Source: DAITQM01 sp036832975 (GTDB lineage Bacteria; Pseudomonadota; Gammaproteobacteria; Xanthomonadales; Wenzhouxiangellaceae). Taken from it: DNA of 64,000 bases. The notes beneath the pieces were generated by a model, which saw nothing but the letters and a program-made list of their open reading frames with translations, was not told the origin of the DNA and did not search any database. The stretch covers positions 15,261 through 79,260 of the forward strand of contig DAITQM010000013.1 of assembly GCA_036832975.1 (NCBI GenBank). Reading direction: 5' to 3'. The translations under genes and the position numbers were made by a program. Each line of letters begins with the position of its first letter. The stretch's first letter is position 1. Below, piece after piece: positions 9,112 to 17,231 of the stretch.

Positions 9112-11321
9112 ACCGTCACCTCGATCACTTTCATCGTGTCGTTGCCGAAAATGTCCACCACCTTCACCGCGACCTTGCGCCGGCCCGGCGTACATTCCTG
9201 AGCCACGCTCTTCAACTCCAGTTTGCGGTCTTTCTTGGTGCGGAACGACTGCCACTCGTTCTCGAAGATGTAATCCCCGGTCCAGCGTTCCTCGAATCTC
9301 CCCTCGCTCTCTGGGAGAGGGGCCGGGGGTGAGGGCTCGGGTGACTGGATAGGCACCCGAATGATCTCGCGCTTGCTCTCGAAGTCGAAGTCCACCGACC
9401 AGTAGTCGATCCAGTCGGTCCAGTGCTTCGTGAGTACTTCGCGCGTAACGATGCCGTTCTTGTCCTTGCTGACTTTGACGATCTGGCCCTTCTCGATGAC
9501 GATCTTGCTGCCGTTGTTCTTCAGCGTAGCCTCGGCGGCGGCGATGGAATCCTGCGAGTGGAACACCGAGAAATCGGTCAATTCGATGGCGAGCGTGTTC
9601 TTCTTGACGTGCGGCTTGACCTCGATAAAGGCCACGTCGTGGAACACCACCTGGTTCTTCTCCACCGCGCGCTTGTCAAACACTTCCGGCGGGATGTATT
9701 TCGGGGCGATATCGATGCCCTTGGCCTTGGCCTCATCGAGAATGTTCGGGAACAGTCCCATCTCGAAATCGAAGGCTAGGATATCCACCTTGGTGAGATG
9801 TTTCTGGCGGCATTCCAGGATGATCTCCTCGACAAACAATCGCGTCACCGGCAGATTCACCGGCCCGACTACCACCAGCCGCCCGGCCTTCTTGCCGTGA
9901 AAACTGGCAAAGCCGGACACCGGCTCGGCTCGGTAGGCGCGCAGGATCAGATCGACAAACGCCTTCTCCTTTTCCTCGATCTGTTTCTGCTTCTGCGCTT
10001 CGCGCAGGTCGGGGTTTATACCGATGAAATGCTGGCGCTCGTACTTGCCAAGGTTCAGGATTTCAAACGCGCGATACGGCTTGCCTTCCTGCTTGAGTTG
10101 CCGTTGCACGCCGATCATGCGCTTGCGGGTGGTGTGGATGGCAAACTTGCCGAGGTCAGCGGTGATCCATTTACGGCCGAGCTTTTCTGCAACGGCGGCG
10201 GTGGTGCCGGAACCGCAGAAGAAATCCGCTATAAGTTCATCGACCTTGGAAGACGCATTCACAATGCGCTCTAAGAGAGCTTCTGGCTTCTGTGTGGCGT
10301 AACTAACACTTTCTTCGTTATGGCCAGATATATCTTTGATATCTGTCCAACAGACACCTATCGTGATGCCTGGTTTGTCTGACAGATACTGTTTCAAATT
10401 GAGCGCGTCGTTCTTTCCTCTTACAACTCGTCCCTCTCCTTCAAACTTTCGTATTGATTCTTCTGAATAATCGCGGCAGTCACGTAAACGATATGGCCCT
10501 CTTCCATCATTGTCATCGTATCTATAATTGACAAGCGTGTTTTCACTATACTTGCCAAACTGGCGTTGATAGTAACTGCTACGCGACTTCGTGTAATAGA
10601 GAATGTGATCAGCATCTCTTGGGTACTGACTGCCTTTTGTATTACTGGCGCCTGTCGCGCGTTTCCACATTATCTCGTTTCGATAATTCGTCTCGCCAAA
10701 GACCTCATTCAAAATACATCTCATGTATGAATTGAGACGCCAGTCACAATGCACATAGATACTTCCGTCGTCAGCCAGCAGATCCCACATCAACACAAGT
10801 CGCTCATAAATCATTGAGATGAAACTATCTGCGCCCTTGCCCCACGTATCGCGGTAGGCAAGTTCTTCGAGAATGCTCGGTTTCTTGGTGAAGGTGTCGC
10901 CGCCGATCTCGATATCCATCGAAAAATCCGCACCCACGTCAAACGGCGGATCAATGTAAATCAGCTTGATACCGCCCTGTTTCTCGATTTCCTCGCGCAG
11001 CGGCCCGTTCTTGAGGCTGGCGAGAATCAGTTTGTTGTCGCCCCAGATGAGCTTGTTGGTCCAGCCCTTGAGCTGCCGCCCGCTGGCGGGGTCGAACAGA
11101 TCGCCCTGAATCTTTACATCCTTCTCCGCCCGCGGCTCGTCCACCTGCTCGATGATCTGAAATGGCAGCACCACATTGCAGACTTCATTCGTCTTGCCGT
11201 TCCACACCAACTCGACTTCGCGCTTTTCCTCGAACAACAGAAAGCGATACTTCTCCGGCAGTGGCTTGCCCGCCTCCAGCAGTTTCACGATGTCGCGGAT
11301 TTCGTTGTCAGTAAGCTTCAT
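9108..11321 (-). CDS. Type III DNA adenine methyltransferase (Mod)
   Basis: A 737-aa N6-adenine methyltransferase that protects host DNA and supplies specificity to the Res subunit. Motif IV YIDPPFDVG lies near residue 125 and the AdoMet-binding motif DFFCGSGTTAAVAEKLGRKW near 345, the beta-class order. The long C-terminal half carries a further domain of unknown role. The stretch coding for the region between the two motifs (about 10280-10860) is visibly richer in A/T than both flanks, as expected for an exchanged target-recognition domain. Near the C-terminus a REP-like repeat (9298-9336) is read through in frame (EPSPPAPLPESEGR). The start is ATG 11321 with GGAGAG upstream, 36 bp after the PHP-SMC gene. 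Well supported. Confidence 0.93.
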   Translation of the reverse strand: MKLTDNEIRDIVKLLEAGKPLPEKYRFLLFEEKREVELVWNGKTNEVCNVVLPFQIIEQVDEPRAEKDVKIQGDLFDPASGRQLKGWTNKLIWGDNKLILASLKNGPLREEIEKQGGIKLIYIDPPFDVGADFSMDIEIGGDTFTKKPSILEELAYRDTWGKGADSFISMIYERLVLMWDLLADDGSIYVHCDWRLNSYMRCILNEVFGETNYRNEIMWKRATGASNTKGSQYPRDADHILYYTKSRSSYYQRQFGKYSENTLVNYRYDDNDGRGPYRLRDCRDYSEESIRKFEGEGRVVRGKNDALNLKQYLSDKPGITIGVCWTDIKDISGHNEESVSYATQKPEALLERIVNASSKVDELIADFFCGSGTTAAVAEKLGRKWITADLGKFAIHTTRKRMIGVQRQLKQEGKPYRAFEILNLGKYERQHFIGINPDLREAQKQKQIEEKEKAFVDLILRAYRAEPVSGFASFHGKKAGRLVVVGPVNLPVTRLFVEEIILECRQKHLTKVDILAFDFEMGLFPNILDEAKAKGIDIAPKYIPPEVFDKRAVEKNQVVFHDVAFIEVKPHVKKNTLAIELTDFSVFHSQDSIAAAEATLKNNGSKIVIEKGQIVKVSKDKNGIVTREVLTKHWTDWIDYWSVDFDFESKREIIRVPIQSPEPSPPAPLPESEGRFEERWTGDYIFENEWQSFRTKKDRKLELKSVAQECTPGRRKVAVKVVDIFGNDTMKVIEVTV
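9298..9336. repeat. REP-like palindromic repeat, copy 3, inside the Mod gene
   Basis: CTCCCCTCGCTCTCTGGGAGAG followed by GGGCCGGGGGTGAGGGC. The stem-loop plus G-rich tail resembles the copies at 59-97 and 5722-5762. It is translated in the Mod frame as a Pro/Glu-rich insert near residue 665. Confidence 0.65.
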
Positions 11322-11357
11322 CAAATCTCTCCGCCCCGATTATGCCGACTCCCAAGC

Positions 11358-14243
11358 CTACTTCCCCACATCATACTTTGCGCCGCGCACATCGAATGCC
11401 CAGCGAGTACCTTCCAGAACGTCTGTCACATGCTGGCTCATGTCAGGGTTTTCCAAGGCGCCACACGTATACGTGATCGCGTTGCCGTTCATCTTATCCA
11501 TGCTCGCGTGAACAATTTGGTCGGCATCGCACACCACAGCTAGATTCGGGTTGTGTGTTACGATGAAGACCTGCCGACGCCTTCTCGCCTCTCGGATACA
11601 GTCCACCAGAACCTTGGCAACGGTATGATTGTCGAGATTCCCTTCAGGCTGATCAATCAACAGCGGCATATCGCCTTTGTCGATCAACAAATAGAAGACG
11701 AGCAACAATGTTCCGCGTTCGCCGGGGGAAAGCATGGCAAGGTCTTTGCCTTCCCAACGCAGGATATACCTCGGATGAATGTACTCCAGCCCATACAACA
11801 AATCTAAAACCTCCTCGACCTTCTTTCCTCGCACAAGCTGGTCTTTGAGTTGGACTGGTAGCGCTGGATTTTCACGCTGGTCCGTATGCAATGCCTGGTC
11901 TACACCTTCAAGAAACAACCGCACAGACTCCGCTTCCTCCCATTTTGTGTTCTGAACAAACCCATCCGCTTTCGTGCGACCTTCATCAACACCCATGAAG
12001 CTGCCTCGCCTGTTAAGCGCTAGCAATCCCAGCAGGCGGTCCACGAAATCCTCGTTGGCTAACTCTGCTCGGAATTCCAGCTTCAATTTGTCTTTTGCCA
12101 GCACATGCGAGTCGATGAACCGCTGAACTGGTTCATAGAGGGTTCGATACACCGAAGCCTGCGCGAGCTTCTCTGTGTGAATCTCAAGCGCAAGACTGCT
12201 TTGTTGAGATTTCAGCGTGACCATCTTCGCTGGCAAATCATCGAGCGCCGCGAGTGCCGCTTTGAGCCCCTTTAGGGATTCGGTCCCTTGTTCGTCTCCC
12301 TCAAGGATCGTTCGCTTTTCCTGCCACTCACCCAATTCTTTGAGATACGCTTGATAGGCACGATTCGGCGCGTCAAGCTTCGACTGAATCCCTGATATCT
12401 TTAACAGGCTATCGCTGAGTTGTTTTTTCAACCCCAGAGGATTGGTATCATCCAGTTGCTTCTTCGCGGACGAGATTGCCAACGCTGCTTCACTTTGAAT
12501 ATTCTCGGCGTCTGATTTTCTAATGGATAACGACGCAAGATTTGCGGGGTTCAATCCAAGCTCTGTAGCGTCTTCGCTCAATGACGCAGCAAACACGTCA
12601 AAATCCTTTTGAAAGTTCGCGAGCTTTTCGATCAGTCGTTTCGCCACGGCGTGGCGGCGTTCCGCGGCTCGCAAGCGCTCCCCTGCCTGGGTAATTTGAT
12701 CCTCGATTGCTTTCTTGGCGCTCTCTGCGACACTCAAGTCTTGAAGCACCTCCGGTTCTGGAGATGAACCCCCACTGCTCGCAGAAGGGTCAGGCGGTTC
12801 TACTGGCTTAACCTTCTCGTGTGCTTCGATCTCAATCTCGCGTCGCTTGATTTTCTCTTGCAGTTCACGCCTGGCACTAGGATCGGCTTGGGCTTCGAGA
12901 ATGGCCCGGGACCGACTTATCTCGCGGAGTTGCTTCAGCAAAGAATCGATTCGCTTTTGCTTCTCGCCAGTTTGAAAACGAACAAGATCATCAAGAGTCG
13001 CTTGTCCCAGACGCTGCGCTTCTGGAACGTGCGAAAGAATTACACCTTTCAACTCTTGTTCAAAGCCCCTCTCGCCAATTCCTACAAGTTCATTGCAGAC
13101 CTTCTCCACATGATCCTGGGGCAAGTACTTCAGCCGCTCAACCTCTTCAGGCTGTGGGGTATCGGCCAAACATCGAGGGACTTGCTCGCCTGATTCCCAT
13201 TCAAGAATGGCTTCAAAGTGGGCGGCAAAACCCCCGGTTGGATGGCGAAATCGCTTCTTGCTGAGAAACGAAAATGAGTCGGTATTTTTGCACGCCCCGA
13301 GTAGTCCCAAAGTATCGGCAAGCGCACTCTTGCCGCTGCCTTTGTTCCCTACAATAGCGATTAGGCCAGGATTAAAAGAAATGCTGCCACTAAACCAGCG
13401 CTCCGAGGCAGGCGCGCTTGGTTTGCGCTGAAATGAAATTTTACGGATGTATTTGGTACGATTCTGCTCGACGCGAACCGTCTCCGGTGGCCGGTCACCG
13501 ATATGAACACGTCCTCTGGGTTCTCGAAGAACCATCAGCATCCCGCGAAAGGTGGGATCGGCCCGAAACCAGAGCGGAACCTTGATTGTATAGTTTTTGA
13601 TGTGGTGATTATCGGAACAGATAACCAACGGTTTATCCAAGCCAGTTTCGGGAAATATCGTGTTCAAGTGAACATCGATATCCTTCAATTGGCCGATCTC
13701 CATCAAATCGACCCATGTTTTGGTGATGTCGTATTTGATTTGCTGTTGGAACTGCTCTTTGTTCTTGATTGATTCGATTGAGTTGCTCTTGGTACCCGCA
13801 TGAATCGAAACTACTCCTCCAAGTCTCCGTGCTTCTTTAGCGCCATTCTCGATAGGAACGTATATCTTCTGGTCGCCACCTTTGGCTCGAATAGCCGCCG
13901 GAGTGAGCCCTAGACTGCCTTGAAGGGTGGTCCAGACATGGTCAAGGTCGCAATCCTCGGGGAAAATGCAGATGTAATTTATAGGATCGCCGCCGTGATC
14001 ACCTCGCAGCTCGATTCCAGGTAACACGGTGAGACGTTGGCCACCAAGTCGTTGCAATTCACGAATGCGAGCAACATCCATTGTATGATGATCAGTGACT
14101 GCAACAACACGAACTCCCTCCGTCAGAAGGCGATCAACAATCTGCTGGTTGGTTATGCTTTTGTCCTGATAGTCAAAAGAACTAGGAGTGTGAAAATGTA
14201 AGTCCCAGCGGTACCATAGCGAGCCACGAGAATCGTGTGTCAT
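11358..14243 (-). CDS. PHP-SMC ATPase (TrlF / Ppl-like defence protein)
   Basis: 961 aa. The N-terminus is a PHP metal-dependent phosphoesterase domain (DLHFHTPSSFDY near residue 15, AVTDHHTMD, GIELRGDHGG, later CSDNHHI). It is followed by an SMC/Rad50-like ABC ATPase with Walker A GNKGSGKSALADTLG near residue 300, a long coiled-coil middle (about 420-700), the signature LSPGERGTLLLVFYLL, Walker B PLLIDQPEGNLDN and the H-loop VTHNPNL. This is the architecture of the proteins called TrlF in family databases and Ppl in anti-phage screens; the match is from memory. The start is ATG 14243, which has AAGGAG upstream and overlaps the stop of the DUF2130 remnant (ATGA). The open frame continues upstream only because of that remnant. 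A role in nucleic-acid sensing and cleavage is inference. Confidence 0.87.
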   Translation of the reverse strand: MTHDSRGSLWYRWDLHFHTPSSFDYQDKSITNQQIVDRLLTEGVRVVAVTDHHTMDVARIRELQRLGGQRLTVLPGIELRGDHGGDPINYICIFPEDCDLDHVWTTLQGSLGLTPAAIRAKGGDQKIYVPIENGAKEARRLGGVVSIHAGTKSNSIESIKNKEQFQQQIKYDITKTWVDLMEIGQLKDIDVHLNTIFPETGLDKPLVICSDNHHIKNYTIKVPLWFRADPTFRGMLMVLREPRGRVHIGDRPPETVRVEQNRTKYIRKISFQRKPSAPASERWFSGSISFNPGLIAIVGNKGSGKSALADTLGLLGACKNTDSFSFLSKKRFRHPTGGFAAHFEAILEWESGEQVPRCLADTPQPEEVERLKYLPQDHVEKVCNELVGIGERGFEQELKGVILSHVPEAQRLGQATLDDLVRFQTGEKQKRIDSLLKQLREISRSRAILEAQADPSARRELQEKIKRREIEIEAHEKVKPVEPPDPSASSGGSSPEPEVLQDLSVAESAKKAIEDQITQAGERLRAAERRHAVAKRLIEKLANFQKDFDVFAASLSEDATELGLNPANLASLSIRKSDAENIQSEAALAISSAKKQLDDTNPLGLKKQLSDSLLKISGIQSKLDAPNRAYQAYLKELGEWQEKRTILEGDEQGTESLKGLKAALAALDDLPAKMVTLKSQQSSLALEIHTEKLAQASVYRTLYEPVQRFIDSHVLAKDKLKLEFRAELANEDFVDRLLGLLALNRRGSFMGVDEGRTKADGFVQNTKWEEAESVRLFLEGVDQALHTDQRENPALPVQLKDQLVRGKKVEEVLDLLYGLEYIHPRYILRWEGKDLAMLSPGERGTLLLVFYLLIDKGDMPLLIDQPEGNLDNHTVAKVLVDCIREARRRRQVFIVTHNPNLAVVCDADQIVHASMDKMNGNAITYTCGALENPDMSQHVTDVLEGTRWAFDVRGAKYDVGK

Positions 14244-14519
14244 TCTGTTTTCTCCTTTTCGCTTACCGGCGCATTCAACGCTGGAAGTTCCAACCCCTTC
14301 AATCTCCTGCAACGACATGCCCGCGATGCCTTGCAGGTCCCCATACATTCCGACGGTTGACCGCATGACGCGGTCAATCTGCTCCTCGCGCTTGGCCCAT
14401 TGTTTGGTGATGGCCTTCTTCTCCTTGTCGAGGTCTCCCTGCATGTTGGAAAACGCTTCGACGATGATCTCCATACACCCACGAGAACACGGCCTGCGAG
14501 CCAACATCCACTTGGTCAT
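14240..14519 (-). pseudogene. C-terminal remnant of a DUF2130 protein, frameshifted
   Basis: Residues EIIVEAFSNMQGDLDKEKKA, QWAKREEQID and MYGDLQGIAGMSLQEIEG match my recollection of the end of DUF2130 proteins. Only about the last 75 residues remain. After GAAGGGG one extra G shifts the frame: dropping it gives EIEGLELPALNAPVSEKEKTE then TGA at 14242-14240. That ATGA overlaps the PHP-SMC start, so an intact ancestor was coupled to it. Upstream, the open frame begins with an ATG at 14519 overlapping the KilA-N stop. I see no remaining catalytic part. Confidence 0.7.
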
Positions 14520-15385
14520 TTATCTTGCCTGGCTTTCCCGCCAGGTCCTGTTAGTCGCTTGATCGCATTGTAGCCGATCAGCGAACGCATCTGGCCGATG
14601 GCGATGTCGTTCAATTGCATCAGGCGCTCGGAAGGTTTCAATCCTTGATGAATCAGTACGGCATTGATGCTTTCCGGGTTCGACAGCACGACCAATTGTT
14701 CCAGTGTTGCGGCATCGCGCATATTGCCCGTCTGGTTCGGATTGGCATGGCGCCATTGGGCGGCGGTGGTGCCAAACAGGGCGACGTTCAGCAAGTCGGC
14801 CTCCGTGGCGTAGATGGCGGTGGCCTGTGCCTTGGTGACGCGGGGCGGAATCAGGCGATCCTTGATGGCGTCGGTGTGTATCTTGTAATTGACTTTGGCG
14901 AGGGTGCGCTGAAAATTCCACTCCAATGCCTGCGCGCGTGACTCTTCATCCTTGAGGCGCTGAAATTCCTTGATGAGATACAGCTTGAATTCCGGGCTGA
15001 GCCAGGAGCCAAACTCAAAGGCGATATCCTTGTGAGCGTAGGTGCCGCCATAGCGTCCCGCCCTGGCGTGGACTCCAATAGCGCCGGTCGCTTCTATCCA
15101 TTTCTTAGCGGACAGAAAAAAGCTGTTGCGGCCGGCTTCGTTTCTAATTCCCTCGAATTCGAGGGAATTAAAACCAGGATTGTTGAGCTGTTCCCAGACC
15201 CCGAGAAACAGCACGGTATCCTTGTTTTTCAGCCATTGTTCGATCAGCGCACCGCCACCCTCGAAATTTTTCACCATGTCGGTCAGCGAGATGTAATCCT
15301 GCTCATGGCGCGTCGCAACGGCGATGTCGGCACCCTTGACGTTGATGAGGCGCTTTTTCATTTCGTGCATCGTTCCGTTATTCAT
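14516..15385 (-). CDS. KilA-N domain DNA-binding protein
   Basis: 289 aa. The N-terminal KilA-N domain (ISLTDMVKNFEGG, IEQWLKNKDT, FFLSAKKWIEATGAIGVHAR, GGTYAHKDIAFEFGSWLS, YLIKEFQRLK) is a DNA-binding fold common in phages and mobile elements. The C-terminal part (SEADLLNVALFGTTAAQWR, LNDIAIGQMRSLIG) is conserved in this type but has no known role. It sits between the MazF-like toxin (47 bp upstream) and the DUF2130 remnant (ATGA overlap). ATG 15385 is chosen because homologous sequence begins just after it; 15370 and 15361 are alternatives, and none has a strong ribosome-binding site. The function in the island is unknown; a regulatory role is inference. Confidence 0.8.
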   Translation of the reverse strand: MNNGTMHEMKKRLINVKGADIAVATRHEQDYISLTDMVKNFEGGGALIEQWLKNKDTVLFLGVWEQLNNPGFNSLEFEGIRNEAGRNSFFLSAKKWIEATGAIGVHARAGRYGGTYAHKDIAFEFGSWLSPEFKLYLIKEFQRLKDEESRAQALEWNFQRTLAKVNYKIHTDAIKDRLIPPRVTKAQATAIYATEADLLNVALFGTTAAQWRHANPNQTGNMRDAATLEQLVVLSNPESINAVLIHQGLKPSERLMQLNDIAIGQMRSLIGYNAIKRLTGPGGKARQDK

Positions 15386-15431
15386 GACTATACCAATCTG
15401 CAACGCGATTACGTTCCCTATAACTCGGTGA

Positions 15432-15776
15432 CTACCTGTACTCAATACAAATTGCTATCCCCGCCGCAATCTCTTCCATCAGCGGCTCAGGAAGCTGCCC
15501 CAGTTTTTTGACCAAACGCGCTTGGTCAACGGAACGGACCTGGAACGTATCGGCCCCCGATTTTTTTGTAAGGCCGTTCTGCTTGTCGGGTTCAAGGTAG
15601 ATCATCCACGGGTAGCCGGCGTAGGGCGGTTTCCAGTCCGTGATGGGGACGATGATTTTCAAAGGCAGCTTACCGATGCTGTTGGAACTCACCACGACGG
15701 CGGGCCGGGTTTTCTTGATTTCCTGTCCGATGGTCGGATCGAGATTGACCAGCCACAGCTCCCCGCGATTAATCAT
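15432..15776 (-). CDS. MazF/PemK-family endoribonuclease toxin
   Basis: 114-aa toxin of the MazF fold, expected to cut mRNA at short motifs. INRGELWLVNLDPTIGQEIKKT is the conserved N-terminal strand region; PAVVVSSN and FQVRSVDQARLVKKLG are the other typical blocks. ATG 15776 overlaps the end of the upstream regulator gene by 8 bp, so it is translationally coupled to the antitoxin-like tail encoded there. No separate antitoxin gene is present, which points to that tail as the antitoxin. Intact as far as I can see. Confidence 0.88.
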   Translation of the reverse strand: MINRGELWLVNLDPTIGQEIKKTRPAVVVSSNSIGKLPLKIIVPITDWKPPYAGYPWMIYLEPDKQNGLTKKSGADTFQVRSVDQARLVKKLGQLPEPLMEEIAAGIAICIEYR

Positions 15777-15915
15777 TGACCGCCCCGTCAAGTTCCGTGA
15801 AGGCGGTCAGTTCCTTGTCCGTTTCGTACTCGTGCGCGGCGCGTTCCGCCGCTGCTTCGAGCAGTTTGCGGCGTTCATCAAGCGACAGTGCAGCGATCTT
15901 CTTGGCTTTGGCCAT
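15769..15915 (-). CDS. Possible separately translated antitoxin (internal start within the XRE-ImmA gene)
   Basis: Inside the regulator gene, in frame, the ATG at 15915 is preceded by a full Shine-Dalgarno AAGGAGG (15927-15921) with a 5-base spacer. No other internal Met of this gene that I looked at has such a site. The product would be 48 aa (MAKAKKIAALSLDERRKL to the shared stop), a size and charge typical of small antitoxins, and its end overlaps the toxin start. Whether both long and short forms are made cannot be seen from sequence. Confidence 0.55.
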   Translation of the reverse strand: MAKAKKIAALSLDERRKLLEAAAERAAHEYETDKELTAFTELDGAVND

Positions 15916-16971
15916 TTCTCCCTCCTTGCCGTTCAGCGATACCACGCCGGGATTCAGTTCTTCGGCTCGCTCACGGGAGATAATTCCTTCCGCCATCGCT
16001 CGCAACACGAGCTGTTTGAAACGTAGCGGTTTTTCCGGTGCGACCTGCTTTCCGGGTTCCTGCCTGTGCCATCTGCGCTTTCGGAAAACAACAACGGTGT
16101 TCTTGTACCAACTCGGTGAGATAATCCCGAGGTCCTTGGCGCGACGCAGCCAAGCCTGCATGCTCAAGCCGTACTTGTGTTTTAACAGCAACAGTTCATC
16201 GAACTCGATACGGCTTCGAGATCTGCCAAGCTCCTTGTATGCCGCTTCGTCCGGCACCAGGAAAGCGGCGGCGAAACGATGAGCGATATCCTCGTCATCT
16301 TTCGTTTGTTTCTGCTTTATTACCAAATGTCCAAGTTCGTGCGCGAGATTGAAACGCTGGCGATCCCCGGGCATGGCGGCGTTGGTGACAAGTACCGGAA
16401 CCTTACGCCCGTCGTCACCGAGAACCGTTGCCCAGGCGGAATGGCCGTCGAATCGTTCGTCGGCATCCAGAGCCAACACCGCGGCGGCGTGGTCTTCGAG
16501 CGTTTCGGCCAGGTTCTCGATGGGGTCCAGGCCGATTTGCCATTCCCCGCGAAGCTCCTTGGCGATTTTCTCGGCATCGTCCACGGACTTCGCCTGTCGG
16601 GCTTTCGGGACGCTGACTGTCGCGCGCCGTTCGAGTTTTTCGTCGGCGGGGAACAGAGATGCCAGCCAACAATAGTGTTCGAGGTGATCGGTGATCTGTA
16701 CTTGCAACCGGTTGGCCTCGGCCTTGGGTAAGCGGCTGTGTTTGCGGTAGGCGATGAATTCTACCTCGACCTTCGGTTCCTGCATGAAATAGCTCGTCTT
16801 GACGCCCAGTGCGTCAGCGAGACGCACGAGCACTTCTGAGCCCGGAACGCTCTTGCCGGTTTCGTACTTGGAAATGGCCTGCTTGGTGAGGAAGTGGTCC
16901 ATCCTGGCGACCAGCGCGTCCATGGACAATCCTGCACCGAGCCTGGCCTGTTTCAGGCGTTCGCCTATCAT
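15769..16971 (-). CDS. XRE-family regulator with ImmA/IrrE metallopeptidase domain and antitoxin-like C-terminal tail
   Basis: 400 aa. Residues 1-65 are an XRE helix-turn-helix (LKQARLGAGLSMDALVARM, ISKYETGKSVPGSEVLVRLA). Residues about 150-270 are an ImmA/IrrE zinc peptidase (FNLAHELGHLVI with the HExxH motif, then IAHRFAAAFLVP). After residue 350 comes a separate charged helix (LSLDERRKLLEAAAERAAHE, then ELTAFTELDGAVND) that looks like a type II antitoxin. The gene overlaps the MazF-like toxin by 8 bp. XRE-ImmA proteins in mobile elements repress their own operon and are relieved by proteolysis; that this one controls the defence operon is inference. It lies 48 bp downstream of a palindrome (17019-17056). 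An internal start may release the tail as its own protein. Confidence 0.88.
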   Translation of the reverse strand: MIGERLKQARLGAGLSMDALVARMDHFLTKQAISKYETGKSVPGSEVLVRLADALGVKTSYFMQEPKVEVEFIAYRKHSRLPKAEANRLQVQITDHLEHYCWLASLFPADEKLERRATVSVPKARQAKSVDDAEKIAKELRGEWQIGLDPIENLAETLEDHAAAVLALDADERFDGHSAWATVLGDDGRKVPVLVTNAAMPGDRQRFNLAHELGHLVIKQKQTKDDEDIAHRFAAAFLVPDEAAYKELGRSRSRIEFDELLLLKHKYGLSMQAWLRRAKDLGIISPSWYKNTVVVFRKRRWHRQEPGKQVAPEKPLRFKQLVLRAMAEGIISRERAEELNPGVVSLNGKEGEMAKAKKIAALSLDERRKLLEAAAERAAHEYETDKELTAFTELDGAVND

Positions 16972-17018
16972 TCGACCTCCGCTGGGTTGACGGAAAGGAT
17001 GATGCCGAGAACGTCATC

Positions 17019-17056
17019 GGTTGACAGAATAATATCAAATATCTATATTGTCAACC
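17019..17056. promoter_or_regulatory. Palindrome with overlapping divergent promoters (operator of the XRE-ImmA gene)
   Basis: Perfect 8-bp arms GGTTGACA (17019-17026) and TGTCAACC (17049-17056) enclose an AT-rich centre. Minus strand: TTGACA, 17 bp, TATTCT, pointing at the regulator gene 48 bp away. Plus strand: TTGACA, 17 bp, TATATT, pointing at YefM-YoeB. Each -35 box lies within an arm of the palindrome, so a repressor dimer bound here would block both. Identity of the repressor is inferred from position. Confidence 0.75.
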
Positions 17057-17195
17057 CACAACAGAGATTGACACGCATTCGGGACACTCATCGTTTCCAG
17101 CATTCGTCTCTCGGACCCGCTCACGGCCCGACTGTGCTTTTTACCCCTTTCGGAATTCCGGGACACGCATCAATAAAATTGGCGGGGCCGAGTAG

Positions 17196-17224
17196 TTGCG
17201 TACAGAAATATGTACAGCTATACT
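17196..17224 (+). promoter_or_regulatory. yefM promoter with GTACA palindrome
   Basis: TTGCGT, 17 bp, TATACT. The spacer carries GTACAGAAATATGTAC, an inverted GTACA pair like the TGTACA cores bound by YefM in E. coli. Transcription would begin about at 17231, one base before the first ATG (17232), so the mRNA may be leaderless. Confidence 0.6.
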
Positions 17225-17231
17225 GGACACC

